A DNA stretch of 33,679 bases from an uncultured Bacilli bacterium (GTDB lineage Bacteria > Bacillota_I > Bacilli_A > RFN20 > CAG-826), in the NCBI GenBank assembly GCA_905235515.1, contig CAJOLV010000017.1:1-33679 (forward strand). The letters run 5' to 3'. The notes beneath the pieces are model-generated. The model did no database searches, was not told the DNA's origin, and saw only the letters and a program-made list of their open reading frames with translations. A program made the translations under genes and the position numbers. This document shows, one piece after another, positions 1-8,449 of the stretch. Every line of letters starts with the position of its first letter. Within the stretch, counting starts at the first letter, position 1.

Positions 1-35
1 TTTTATTTTGGGCAAAACTATAAGTTTTACCTCCA

Positions 36-57
36 CCCCAGACTATCTGGGGGTTTT
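36..57 (+). terminator. Possible plus-strand intrinsic terminator
   Basis: CCCCAGA (36-42) pairs with TCTGGGG (46-52) over a three-base loop and is followed by G and TTTT. It would end a plus-strand gene lying left of the window, converging on the minus-strand operon. The T tract is short, so this is tentative. A second small hairpin, CATCGT/ACGATG with loop TCGC, lies at 66-81 and has no obvious role. I see no gene in bases 1-142. Confidence 0.4.
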
Positions 58-89
58 AACTCGCTCATCGTTCGCACGATGGCTCAGAC

Positions 90-119
90 AAAAAACCAGG
101 AGTGTATTTACACTCCTGG
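90..119 (-). terminator. Intrinsic terminator of the glycan operon
   Basis: CCAGGAGTGTA (96-106) and TACACTCCTGG (109-119) form a perfect 11-bp inverted repeat. On the minus strand it is followed by six T (complement of A90-A95). It lies about 25 bases past the stop of the last gene of the minus-strand operon, so it is a textbook rho-independent terminator for that operon. Confidence 0.88.
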
Positions 120-142
120 AATTATTAGTTAGTAATTATTGA

Positions 143-3100
143 TTACATTGATGCAGTGTACTCGTATTGATCAGCAACAATTGTGATATCACCTGTAGCA
201 TTCCAAACAAGACTGTCATCATATGTATCTCCTGGAGCTGTGGATAATCTAACAACTTTCATTCCAGTAATATCATCTGGTAAGTAAACTTTAATTTGAT
301 TGAGTCCGACTATAAACGCTCTATACCAAGCGCTTGTTGTGCCGTTCCATGCCCAAACATAAATTCTTGCACCATCAGCGAAGATGTTTGGGACAGAACC
401 AGTAATAGTAATTGTGTGCATATTATGGACGAGATAACAATTAACGGCTTCGGCACCATTTGAGTTACTTGATTCAGTTTGTACAAGTGCAGTGATATAC
501 CCAGGTGCAGTACTTGCTCCACCAATGGCGTTCAATGTTGAGGCCTTTCCACCTGTGGAGCCAGTCATAATAGTTGCTTCTGCATAGCAAGCACAATTTC
601 TTACATTGATTCTGGCTATGCCAATAATTCCACCAATACCAGTGGATGATGAGCCAGTGATATCACCATAGTTATTGCAGTATTTGATTTCAGAATCGGC
701 AGTAGATTTTCTTGGTAAACCAGCAATACCGCCAACATATTGGCTACCGCTAATATTGCCAAAGTTATCGGAATATAAGATTGAGATATTGGAAGCATTA
801 TTAGCAATCGAAGCTCCTAAGATGCCAGCAGAACCAACACCAGAAGCGGCAGTTACGTCGCCTTCGTTAATACATTCAGTAATTGAAACTGACCCGGCTC
901 TTAATTGACCCATAATACCACCAGTTGCTTCTCTACCAGTAATTGTACCTCCATTGGAACATGTAGAAATGTTAACTTGAGAAGCAGCAAAATTGGCACC
1001 AAAGATACCACCAACACCAATGCCAGCGGCTGGAGTTAATGTAATATTACCTTCGTTGAAACAGCTTTTTATTGTTAATGTGCCTGTGCCAGATTGGCGA
1101 CCAACAATACCACCTAAGAAAGCAACATTGATTGCGGTACCAGATGTAGCAACGTTAGTAACGCCACCAGAGATATTGCCATAGTTTGCACAGCCGGTAA
1201 TAGTTGCGTTGTTATTGTAAACGTAACCAACAATACCACCATTTGAACCTTCTGTAGCAGTGAGGTTGGCTCTATTAATACAATTTGTGACTGTACAACC
1301 AGCAAGAGCAACAGCGATAATACCACCATTTTCTTTAACACCAGTAAGTATGCCAGAGAGGATTTCAACATTTTCAATTGTTGCGCCACTTGCTCTAGCG
1401 ACTAAACCAGCTGTTCTTTGGTTTGTGGTTGTGAAGTTAACGTTTTCAAGTTTTAAATTCTTTACTGTGCCGTCTGTCACTCTAGAGAATAAGCCTACAG
1501 CATCAGCTCTAGAAATATAGATATTGCTAATTGTGTAACCATTACCATCGAATGTTCCACTGAATGGTTTTGTATCGCTACCACCAATTGGGACACCGAA
1601 TAGATTATCGGCATTATTACCTAAGTCGATATCGTTGACCATCTTAAGGAATTTGCCGGCAAATGTATCATTTGTTTCGGCATTTGTGTGATTTCTTAAG
1701 TAGAGAATATCAGCATCATATTTAAGGATGTATGGGTTAGATTCAGAACTGACAAATTCTGTATCGTTATATTGACATAAGGCATTTTCCCATGCTGCAT
1801 CGTCATCAGCAATTTCTACATATGTGCCTGGTTCTTCACCAGCCATATATAATTTATCGCATTCACTACAGTGATGATATGCATGACGATAAGTACCGAG
1901 TGTTTTGATTTCTGGATAATCAACATCAAATGTATGAGAAGTTGGAGCAATTACCCAACTATTTTCAGAGACTTCATTTTCTCCTTCTTCGTCAGAGAAG
2001 AATTTGCCACAATCTTGGCATTCATAATATTTACTATTGCCAGCAGCTGTACATGTTGCAGCTTGGGCAGCATGTTCAGTCATATTATGACCTTTAGCAG
2101 GAATGATCCAGCTATCAGCATCGATTTCAGTTGTGCCTTCTTCATCTGAGAAATATTTATGACAATTCCCACATTCGTAATATTTGCTATTACCAGCGGC
2201 TGTACATGTTGCTTCATTAGCGGCGTGTTCAGTCATATCATGACCTGCAGGTTCAATAACCCAGCTATTTGCAGCAATTTCATCTGTTCCTTCTTCATCT
2301 GAGAAATATTTATGACATCTAGAACATTCATAATATTGGCTATTGCCAACTTCTGTACATGTTGCATCTTGGGCAGCGTGAACAGTAACACTATGACCTA
2401 AAGCAACAACAGTAACATCCGCGATTTCTACTTCATGTTCACAAGTTGCTTCCGCAAAGAGTTTGTTACATCTTGAGCATTTATAATGTTCAACATAACC
2501 AGCTTCTTCACATGTTGCAGCTTTTTCAGGAACTAAGACACCATCATGGCCTTTAGCAGGAATGACCCAGCTATTGGCTTCAATTTCAGTTGTGCATTGT
2601 TCATCAGAGAAATACTTATGACATTCATTACATTCATAGTATCCACTATTACCGTCTTCTGTACATGTTGCGTCTTGAGCGGCGTGAATTATCACATCAT
2701 GACCTAAGACACCAAGGGTTAATTGTTCTTGTGTTTTCTCAACTTTGTCAGCATCAAAGAGTTTATGACATCTTGAGCATTCATAGTGAGCGGCCATACC
2801 TGTTTCAGTACATGTCGCAGGAACTTGAGCGATTAATTCACCATAGCTATGACCTAAGGCTTTAATAACCCAGCTATTTTCTGCGATCTCTGTTTGACAT
2901 TCTGCTTCTGCATAGAACTTATGGCAATCTGTACATTCATAGTAGCTACTATTGCCAGCTTCTTCACATGTTGCATCTTTCGCAGGATGAGCAGTCACGT
3001 TATGACCAGTTTTAACAAGTTTTAATTCTGCTAAAGTGGTCTCAACTTTTTCTTCTGTGAAGTACTTATGACAGACAGAGCATTGGTAATGAGCTGCTAA

Positions 3101-3472
3101 GCCATCTTCTTCACATGTTGGTGCCACTCTCGCCACTAATTGGCCATAGTTATGAGCACCTAGTTCGCCATATTCTGTACCACAAACTGAACAAACAGCT
3201 TTGTGCAAGCAATCCGCGCTACCACCCGTATGCGCTTGCTTGGCAGTGGCTTCTTGGCAGCCTGTACAAACTTGCCAGTGGCCATTCGCGTCATGTTGAT
3301 ACCCTTGATAGGTATGTTCGTGAGCAGGAGTAACAGGTGTGTCATCAGCGGGTTGCTGATCACCTTGTTGATCACCACCGCCTTGTGGTTCTCCGTTAAT
3401 CGTACATGACGTTAATCCTAAACCAGCGACGGCTAGAATGGTGAATAATAATTTCCATTTTTTTCCTAACAT
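143..3472 (-). CDS. Cys/His-repeat and GLUG-repeat surface lipoprotein
   Basis: Predicted large lipoprotein of 1109 aa. The start is set at 3472 because AAAAAGGAGG lies 8 bases upstream. A longer frame reaching 3499 would begin inside the preceding gene and add nine residues before the signal. The signal peptide ends in lipobox LTSC (Cys23). After a Gly/Gln-rich linker come eight 50-51-residue repeats (about residues 107-512), each with His, ATC and CxxC elements resembling zinc ribbons. GLUG-type beta-helix repeats (GGIVG/GGIxG motifs) span about residues 600-1000. A C-terminal beta-rich module with aromatic residues (WAWNG, WYRAF) could bind carbohydrate, perhaps CBM26-like; this is a weak call. 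It is the last gene of the operon, and its RBS overlaps the stop of the GH43 gene before it. Role inferred: cell-surface binding or adhesion, not catalysis. Confidence 0.8.
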   Translation of the reverse strand: MLGKKWKLLFTILAVAGLGLTSCTINGEPQGGGDQQGDQQPADDTPVTPAHEHTYQGYQHDANGHWQVCTGCQEATAKQAHTGGSADCLHKAVCSVCGTEYGELGAHNYGQLVARVAPTCEEDGLAAHYQCSVCHKYFTEEKVETTLAELKLVKTGHNVTAHPAKDATCEEAGNSSYYECTDCHKFYAEAECQTEIAENSWVIKALGHSYGELIAQVPATCTETGMAAHYECSRCHKLFDADKVEKTQEQLTLGVLGHDVIIHAAQDATCTEDGNSGYYECNECHKYFSDEQCTTEIEANSWVIPAKGHDGVLVPEKAATCEEAGYVEHYKCSRCNKLFAEATCEHEVEIADVTVVALGHSVTVHAAQDATCTEVGNSQYYECSRCHKYFSDEEGTDEIAANSWVIEPAGHDMTEHAANEATCTAAGNSKYYECGNCHKYFSDEEGTTEIDADSWIIPAKGHNMTEHAAQAATCTAAGNSKYYECQDCGKFFSDEEGENEVSENSWVIAPTSHTFDVDYPEIKTLGTYRHAYHHCSECDKLYMAGEEPGTYVEIADDDAAWENALCQYNDTEFVSSESNPYILKYDADILYLRNHTNAETNDTFAGKFLKMVNDIDLGNNADNLFGVPIGGSDTKPFSGTFDGNGYTISNIYISRADAVGLFSRVTDGTVKNLKLENVNFTTTNQRTAGLVARASGATIENVEILSGILTGVKENGGIIAVALAGCTVTNCINRANLTATEGSNGGIVGYVYNNNATITGCANYGNISGGVTNVATSGTAINVAFLGGIVGRQSGTGTLTIKSCFNEGNITLTPAAGIGVGGIFGANFAASQVNISTCSNGGTITGREATGGIMGQLRAGSVSITECINEGDVTAASGVGSAGILGASIANNASNISILYSDNFGNISGSQYVGGIAGLPRKSTADSEIKYCNNYGDITGSSSTGIGGIIGIARINVRNCACYAEATIMTGSTGGKASTLNAIGGASTAPGYITALVQTESSNSNGAEAVNCYLVHNMHTITITGSVPNIFADGARIYVWAWNGTTSAWYRAFIVGLNQIKVYLPDDITGMKVVRLSTAPGDTYDDSLVWNATGDITIVADQYEYTASM
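1937..3154 (-). repeat. Eight tandem ~51-residue Cys/His repeats in the coding sequence
   Basis: Units of 50-51 codons begin at a conserved His and carry ATC, then Y-x-C-x-x-C-x-K-[FL]. Two types are visible. Type A has a HYxCSxCxKLF-like core. Type B has NSxYYECxxCHKYFSDE. The order is A-B-A-B-A-B-B-B, so a two-unit module of about 101 residues seems to have been duplicated, and the last B units, which are almost identical, were then amplified. Confidence 0.85.
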
Positions 3473-3488
3473 TAGAAAAGCCTCCTTT

Positions 3489-5888
3489 TTATTTATCACC
3501 TTTCATTGTTTTTACCATTATGTCTTTATACGCACCAGAAGAGCGATATGAGTATAAGCCCACTGCACCAGTCTGGAATGCGAGAGGATCAGAAACGCTA
3601 AAGAGCATTCCTTTGTCCATATATACCTTTATTGTATTACCGACAATAATTAATTTATAATTATGAAATTGTCCTGATAGATCCATGATAAATCTTTGTG
3701 ATGCTAGTTCATAAGATTTCACATCACCAAAGTTATATCTATTGAGAGCAATCTTATGTGGTTTGATTTCTAAATAGTAACCTTGTAAGTGTGTATTAGC
3801 GTCTTTAAAGTCTTGTTTTGGGACATCACTATAGGCGTAGTTATTTTGTCTTACTAATAAACCAATTGAGCCTTTTTCTTCTGTCACACTATCGAGTTTG
3901 ATTGTGGCGTTAATTTCCACATCTGTGAGGTTTTGATGAGACATAGAGGCAAAGTTTCTTCTTCCTTCGACAACTAATTCACCTTTACCTTTGAGATATT
4001 TATATCCCTCAGTGACATAGTTGATTTGTTCCATTGAAAAATCTAAGTTGTTATCAACTGGGATAAATGAAAGAGACACTAATAAGATATCTTCACCATT
4101 TAACAACACTTCGTGGATACCTTTTTCTATTTCTCCCACTTCAACATTCACTTTGACAATATCTTGTTCAACTTCAAATTTCTCTGGTAAATGTAATGGA
4201 TATTTCTTTCCATCGATAGAGAGATTGATATCTTTTTGTAAATCTTCTTTAGTAAGAGTTAGCACTAAAGAGTAATTAAGTGTTTCTTTGAAATTAACAA
4301 GATATCCAAGTGATTCATCTTTGACTAATCTCATTCCTTTAGTTAAAGAATATTCACTATTAAATTGTTGTAAAGAGACTGGTTTTGCCGTGTTTTTTGA
4401 TAATTTTTCATCAAAATCAAAAGCTGGGATTTCTTCTAATGCTTGTTTAATTACTGCATGATCACTACTACCATTAGCGTGTTCTGATATCGCTGTGTAT
4501 CCAACTTCAATATCATCATCTTCATATAAATAACCAACTTTACCTTTGACTAGTTTGACATCCGTTGATACTTTACGCATGTTATCAAAATAGACATTCA
4601 ATGTTCCATCATAGGCAACGCGCACAGTGTGTAAATCTTTAATGGAATATTGATAACGTAATTTACCTTTTGCGAGTAATGATTCTTGTCCATCTTTGAC
4701 TTGCATGACGACTAGTTCATGTTGTGCATATTTTACTTGGACATAGTAATAGTTCTTTTCATCAACATAGCTAAAGAGATATTTTACTTGTCCGCCATTA
4801 CGGGAGTTATATTCACTAGTAAATCTTTGCAAACTTTCTTGGTTAGAAAGAAGGAATTTATCTTTCTTAATAAGATTTTCTAATCCATAGCTTTGATAGA
4901 ATGGCCAATTTGGATAAATAGAACCTTTTTTATTATGAACTGAGGTCATTAATCCTTCTCCTAAAAGGAGTCGATCAATATTAAATGATCTATGAGTCAT
5001 ACCATCTGGATATAATGCGTCTAAGTTATGATAACAAATATAATAACTATCTAAATCTGGTCCTAAGAAGTTGATGGAATGACCTAAACCAACATGACCT
5101 TCATCTAAATCACAATTGAGGAGCACCACTCTCGCCGGTCCACGTTTAAAGGAATCAGCGATAGTTTGAATATTGGTTTTATCTAATTTATCAGTTGTCG
5201 CGTATATCACTTGATAACCAGGAGTTTGATAGTGACATCCGGTATAAGTTAAATAATACTGCCCTCTCACTTTAGTGAAGCCTGGACCTTCTGTCCAAGC
5301 ACCAGTGCCATCACTCGCTTTGATGATAGCCCCTTCACCTAATTCCTTCATATCTTTGATTTCGTGAATGGTGATACCAAATGGGGTCGCGTGAGCAAAG
5401 TAAATATCTTCATCATCATCGATGAGTAAAGTGCCATCGATTCTTTTATCAATTTGTTCTGTATATGCTTCAAATGGTCCTTCTGGATGATTGGCCACTA
5501 AGATACGGTGACCTCTAAATGGGCTAACAGCCTCTGGACCAGGAGAAATAATCATATAGAATTTGCCATTGAAATAATAAACTTCTGGAGCGTAAGCGTT
5601 TTGTGTGTATCGACCATTATCATCGACATTATTAACAACGTAGCCTAATGGTAGACCTTTGCCTTGGCAAGGTTCCCAATTTAATAAATCTTTTGATTTC
5701 CACGCTCTGAGGCCATAGTTAGTTAATCCACTTGTAGTGACATATAGATAGTACATGCCGTTATAACGCATGATATATGGATCGGCACAACCAGTGTTGA
5801 ATTGACCTTTTACTACTGATTTATCATAACCACCGCTATCGTAGTTATTAAATCTTGTGTTATCGTAATACTTCACTTCCGCTTTCAT
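3489..5888 (-). CDS. GH43-family glycosidase, no signal peptide, catalytic triad intact
   Basis: A 799-aa protein. Residues 1-325 look like the five-bladed beta-propeller of glycoside hydrolase family 43, which typically acts on arabinose- or xylose-containing glycans. Candidate catalytic acids are all present: Asp36 (ADPYI, base), Asp151 (RIDGT, pKa modulator) and Glu200 (TEGPG, acid). The GH43-type His in GLGHS (~270) is kept too. Two concanavalin/LamG-like sandwiches (about 345-470 and 625-795) flank a small beta-sandwich. Unlike its two upstream paralogues it has no signal peptide or lipobox: it begins MKAEVKYYD straight into the propeller. The RBS GAGGGG overlaps the end of the gene before. 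It would act in the cytoplasm unless exported by another route. The substrate cannot be read from sequence. Confidence 0.8.
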   Translation of the reverse strand: MKAEVKYYDNTRFNNYDSGGYDKSVVKGQFNTGCADPYIMRYNGMYYLYVTTSGLTNYGLRAWKSKDLLNWEPCQGKGLPLGYVVNNVDDNGRYTQNAYAPEVYYFNGKFYMIISPGPEAVSPFRGHRILVANHPEGPFEAYTEQIDKRIDGTLLIDDDEDIYFAHATPFGITIHEIKDMKELGEGAIIKASDGTGAWTEGPGFTKVRGQYYLTYTGCHYQTPGYQVIYATTDKLDKTNIQTIADSFKRGPARVVLLNCDLDEGHVGLGHSINFLGPDLDSYYICYHNLDALYPDGMTHRSFNIDRLLLGEGLMTSVHNKKGSIYPNWPFYQSYGLENLIKKDKFLLSNQESLQRFTSEYNSRNGGQVKYLFSYVDEKNYYYVQVKYAQHELVVMQVKDGQESLLAKGKLRYQYSIKDLHTVRVAYDGTLNVYFDNMRKVSTDVKLVKGKVGYLYEDDDIEVGYTAISEHANGSSDHAVIKQALEEIPAFDFDEKLSKNTAKPVSLQQFNSEYSLTKGMRLVKDESLGYLVNFKETLNYSLVLTLTKEDLQKDINLSIDGKKYPLHLPEKFEVEQDIVKVNVEVGEIEKGIHEVLLNGEDILLVSLSFIPVDNNLDFSMEQINYVTEGYKYLKGKGELVVEGRRNFASMSHQNLTDVEINATIKLDSVTEEKGSIGLLVRQNNYAYSDVPKQDFKDANTHLQGYYLEIKPHKIALNRYNFGDVKSYELASQRFIMDLSGQFHNYKLIIVGNTIKVYMDKGMLFSVSDPLAFQTGAVGLYSYRSSGAYKDIMVKTMKGDK

Positions 5889-5892
5889 ATTT

Positions 5893-8448
5893 CTATTTCC
5901 CCTCGATTGCTAAATTGCTATATGAAACTTCCGCGCCTGTCGCGTATAAACCAACCGCGCCTGAAGTAAATGAGTTAATATCATAGAATGAATGGACAAA
6001 TTGTTTATCAATGAATAAGTCGAATTGATTATCATGGACTTTTAAGATGTAATTATGTTTCTTTTTACTACCAACAGGGTGATCCACTATTTCAACGATT
6101 TCCATGTTGTTGACACCGGCATCAAGTTTATATAAGACAATCTTTCTTGATGTGAAGGCGAGGTAATATCCTTGAACATCATATTTACGGTTATTCCACA
6201 TTGTCACATCAGAGTGATCAACCATATAGTCTTCATAACTAACATAGTTAGAGGCTCTGAAGATGAAACCGGATTGATTAGATTCGGCAAAGATGGAATC
6301 ACTACCAGTCAAGGTCATATCCACACTCATATTGAAATCTGATAAATGATTTTCTTTTGTGAGGACAATATTACGATAATTATCAAGGCTCACTAATTGA
6401 TCATTAATGAAGTTCCAACGGCAATCACCTTTGAATGTTAATCCTCTTACTTCTTGTTCATTAATTAAGGAAGAGAATAAAGAGTAATTTGAAGAAGATC
6501 TTACTACAAATCTAAAGTTCACAAATGATAATGAAGAATCATTGTTTTGAATCTTCACTTGATGGACACCTTTACTAACAGCGATATTACCAAGAAGAAC
6601 TTTTACGTATTCTTTTTCCACATGTTTCACTTCTGGGATGACACATTCAATATCTTCTCCATCATCAATTTCAATGATGAGTTTCTTACCGCAATTATCT
6701 TTATTGAGGTATAACTCTAATCCATACGTCGCGTCACTATCAAAGTGGAGTAAATATCTCGCATAGTCATATTGTTGATTGAGTCTTAATTCTGGAGCGT
6801 TAACGATTACATCTTTATCAAAATAAACACCACTATTGTTGTTAAATAAGTATGATGTTACTCCTTTAATCGCTTCTTGTTCTAAATATAAAGATGATGG
6901 GATTTCACATTCCGCATTTTTAATATTGTTTTGATTGGCTAAACCTCTTGCCACATTAGAGAAAGATGTATATTCAATATCTAGGTTATCAGCTTTCTTA
7001 AAACCAATTTTGCCTGGGGCTAAATCAATAGATAAATTAGAGAACTTTAATGAGTTTTCAAAATGTAAATCTAATTCGTTGTAGCGATAACTTAATCTAA
7101 TCGTATGTAACACATCATTAGATAAATAGTTGAAGAAGTCTTCTTTAGCCACTAAAGTGTCTTGACCATTAACTTTATGATAAATGGAGATGACCTTTTG
7201 TAAATCTACTTTCAAGTAGGAGTAATTGTTTTCATCAATATAAGAGAAAACTAGTTCACTATCTTGAGCATTTTTAAAGTTATATTCAATGGAGAATGCA
7301 TCGTTAGTATTATTTTCACTTAATAAGTAATTACCAACTTCTTGTAAGCCTGATGCATCAGCAGTTTCAAAATCTGGTCTATTAGGCATTAAAGAGTTAA
7401 AACGTTGATGTTTAGCGGTTAGTGTATTACCAGAGATTAATAGTCTATCAAGATTGAAGGAATGAAGATTATTCTTCACACTATCGATACAATCATAGGC
7501 AACATAATAGCTATCAAGATCTGGTCCTAAGACCACTGATGGATGACCTAAACCAGTAAATCCTTCTTCTTTATCAGCGTTTAACATCAAGACATTATTA
7601 CTACCTCTATAGAATGATGAGGCTAATCCACTAGGAGTGTAGTTTGTCCAACCGTCACTGACAGCGTAGCTCATTTGATATCCATCAGTTTTAGAATAAC
7701 TAGAGGAATATAGTAAATAATATTTACCCATATAGTCAAAGACTGCTGGGGATTCAACATACATATTGCTATAACGATCAGTGCCATTCACTTTTAAGTT
7801 GGTATCAATGATTGATTCCATTGATTCCATCATCGAGATATTGATGTTATTTTTATAGGCTGTTAAGAAATATGGATTCTCATTCTTGTCAAAGACAAGA
7901 GTGCCATCATATTCACCATCAATCGCTGCTTTAGTAATAGAAGTAAATGGTCCAGTTGGAGAATCACTCTTTAAGATAAAGTGACCTTTTCCATCGTTAT
8001 ATGATTCATACATATAGAATTGACCATTATAGTAATAGACTTCAGGGGCTCTCGCTTTTAAAGTCTCACCAACAGTTGTGGAGACGACGTAGCCATCTTT
8101 TAAGCCTGGAGTTTTAACGATTTGCCAATGGACTAAGTCAGTGGAGAACCACGCTCTCACACCACTTTCATTGCTATTTGGAGTGGTTGATGAATATAGA
8201 TAATAGACACCATTATGTCTAAGAATAAATGGAGAAGAGATACCATGGTCTGCCCATTGATTCTTAATTAAAGATGCGCCATTAAAGATATAGTCGTTAT
8301 AGTCATTGTTGTTATATTGACCATAGTTATAGGTTTCTTTGCTACCTTGACTTTCTGGTTTGACAACTTCGTTATTATTTCCACCACAAGCCGAGATAGA
8401 TAACATAGCAACACTAGTTAATAAGTATATTAAAGATTTCTTTTTCAT
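5893..8448 (-). CDS. GH43-like lipoprotein with altered catalytic base
   Basis: An 851-aa paralogue of the next gene downstream. Signal peptide with lipobox ISAC (Cys21), so it is likely anchored outside the membrane. The propeller covers about residues 60-360, followed by a LamG-like sandwich, a CBM6/35-like module (about 525-675) and a C-terminal LamG/DUF1080-like sandwich. By eye alignment the general-base Asp is Ser72 (SSPFI), while the second Asp (Asp181, YDGT), the acid Glu (Glu232, VESP) and the GLGH His remain. Loss of the base suggests weak or no hydrolysis, perhaps glycan binding. RBS GGGGGGAG lies just before ATG and overlaps the preceding stop, so the genes are co-translated. Confidence 0.78.
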   Translation of the reverse strand: MKKKSLIYLLTSVAMLSISACGGNNNEVVKPESQGSKETYNYGQYNNNDYNDYIFNGASLIKNQWADHGISSPFILRHNGVYYLYSSTTPNSNESGVRAWFSTDLVHWQIVKTPGLKDGYVVSTTVGETLKARAPEVYYYNGQFYMYESYNDGKGHFILKSDSPTGPFTSITKAAIDGEYDGTLVFDKNENPYFLTAYKNNINISMMESMESIIDTNLKVNGTDRYSNMYVESPAVFDYMGKYYLLYSSSYSKTDGYQMSYAVSDGWTNYTPSGLASSFYRGSNNVLMLNADKEEGFTGLGHPSVVLGPDLDSYYVAYDCIDSVKNNLHSFNLDRLLISGNTLTAKHQRFNSLMPNRPDFETADASGLQEVGNYLLSENNTNDAFSIEYNFKNAQDSELVFSYIDENNYSYLKVDLQKVISIYHKVNGQDTLVAKEDFFNYLSNDVLHTIRLSYRYNELDLHFENSLKFSNLSIDLAPGKIGFKKADNLDIEYTSFSNVARGLANQNNIKNAECEIPSSLYLEQEAIKGVTSYLFNNNSGVYFDKDVIVNAPELRLNQQYDYARYLLHFDSDATYGLELYLNKDNCGKKLIIEIDDGEDIECVIPEVKHVEKEYVKVLLGNIAVSKGVHQVKIQNNDSSLSFVNFRFVVRSSSNYSLFSSLINEQEVRGLTFKGDCRWNFINDQLVSLDNYRNIVLTKENHLSDFNMSVDMTLTGSDSIFAESNQSGFIFRASNYVSYEDYMVDHSDVTMWNNRKYDVQGYYLAFTSRKIVLYKLDAGVNNMEIVEIVDHPVGSKKKHNYILKVHDNQFDLFIDKQFVHSFYDINSFTSGAVGLYATGAEVSYSNLAIEGK

Positions 8449-8449
8449 C

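Noticed and set aside
1-132. Open plus-strand frame at the left edge
   Set aside because: It runs through two hairpins including the operon terminator, and its translation shows no recognisable domain. An open stretch of 44 codons is likely by chance here.
616-1520. Several 60-90-codon frames on both strands inside the GLUG lipoprotein gene
   Set aside because: They are alternative-frame readings of a repetitive gene, without RBS or sensible protein character.
1937-3154. CRISPR-like or non-coding tandem repeat
   Set aside because: The roughly 153-base periodicity is in frame and encodes conserved protein units, so it is a coding repeat.
3473-3499. Earlier start for the Cys/His-repeat lipoprotein
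   Set aside because: It has no RBS and lies inside the previous gene; AAAAAGGAGG directs the ATG at 3472, which opens a clean signal peptide.
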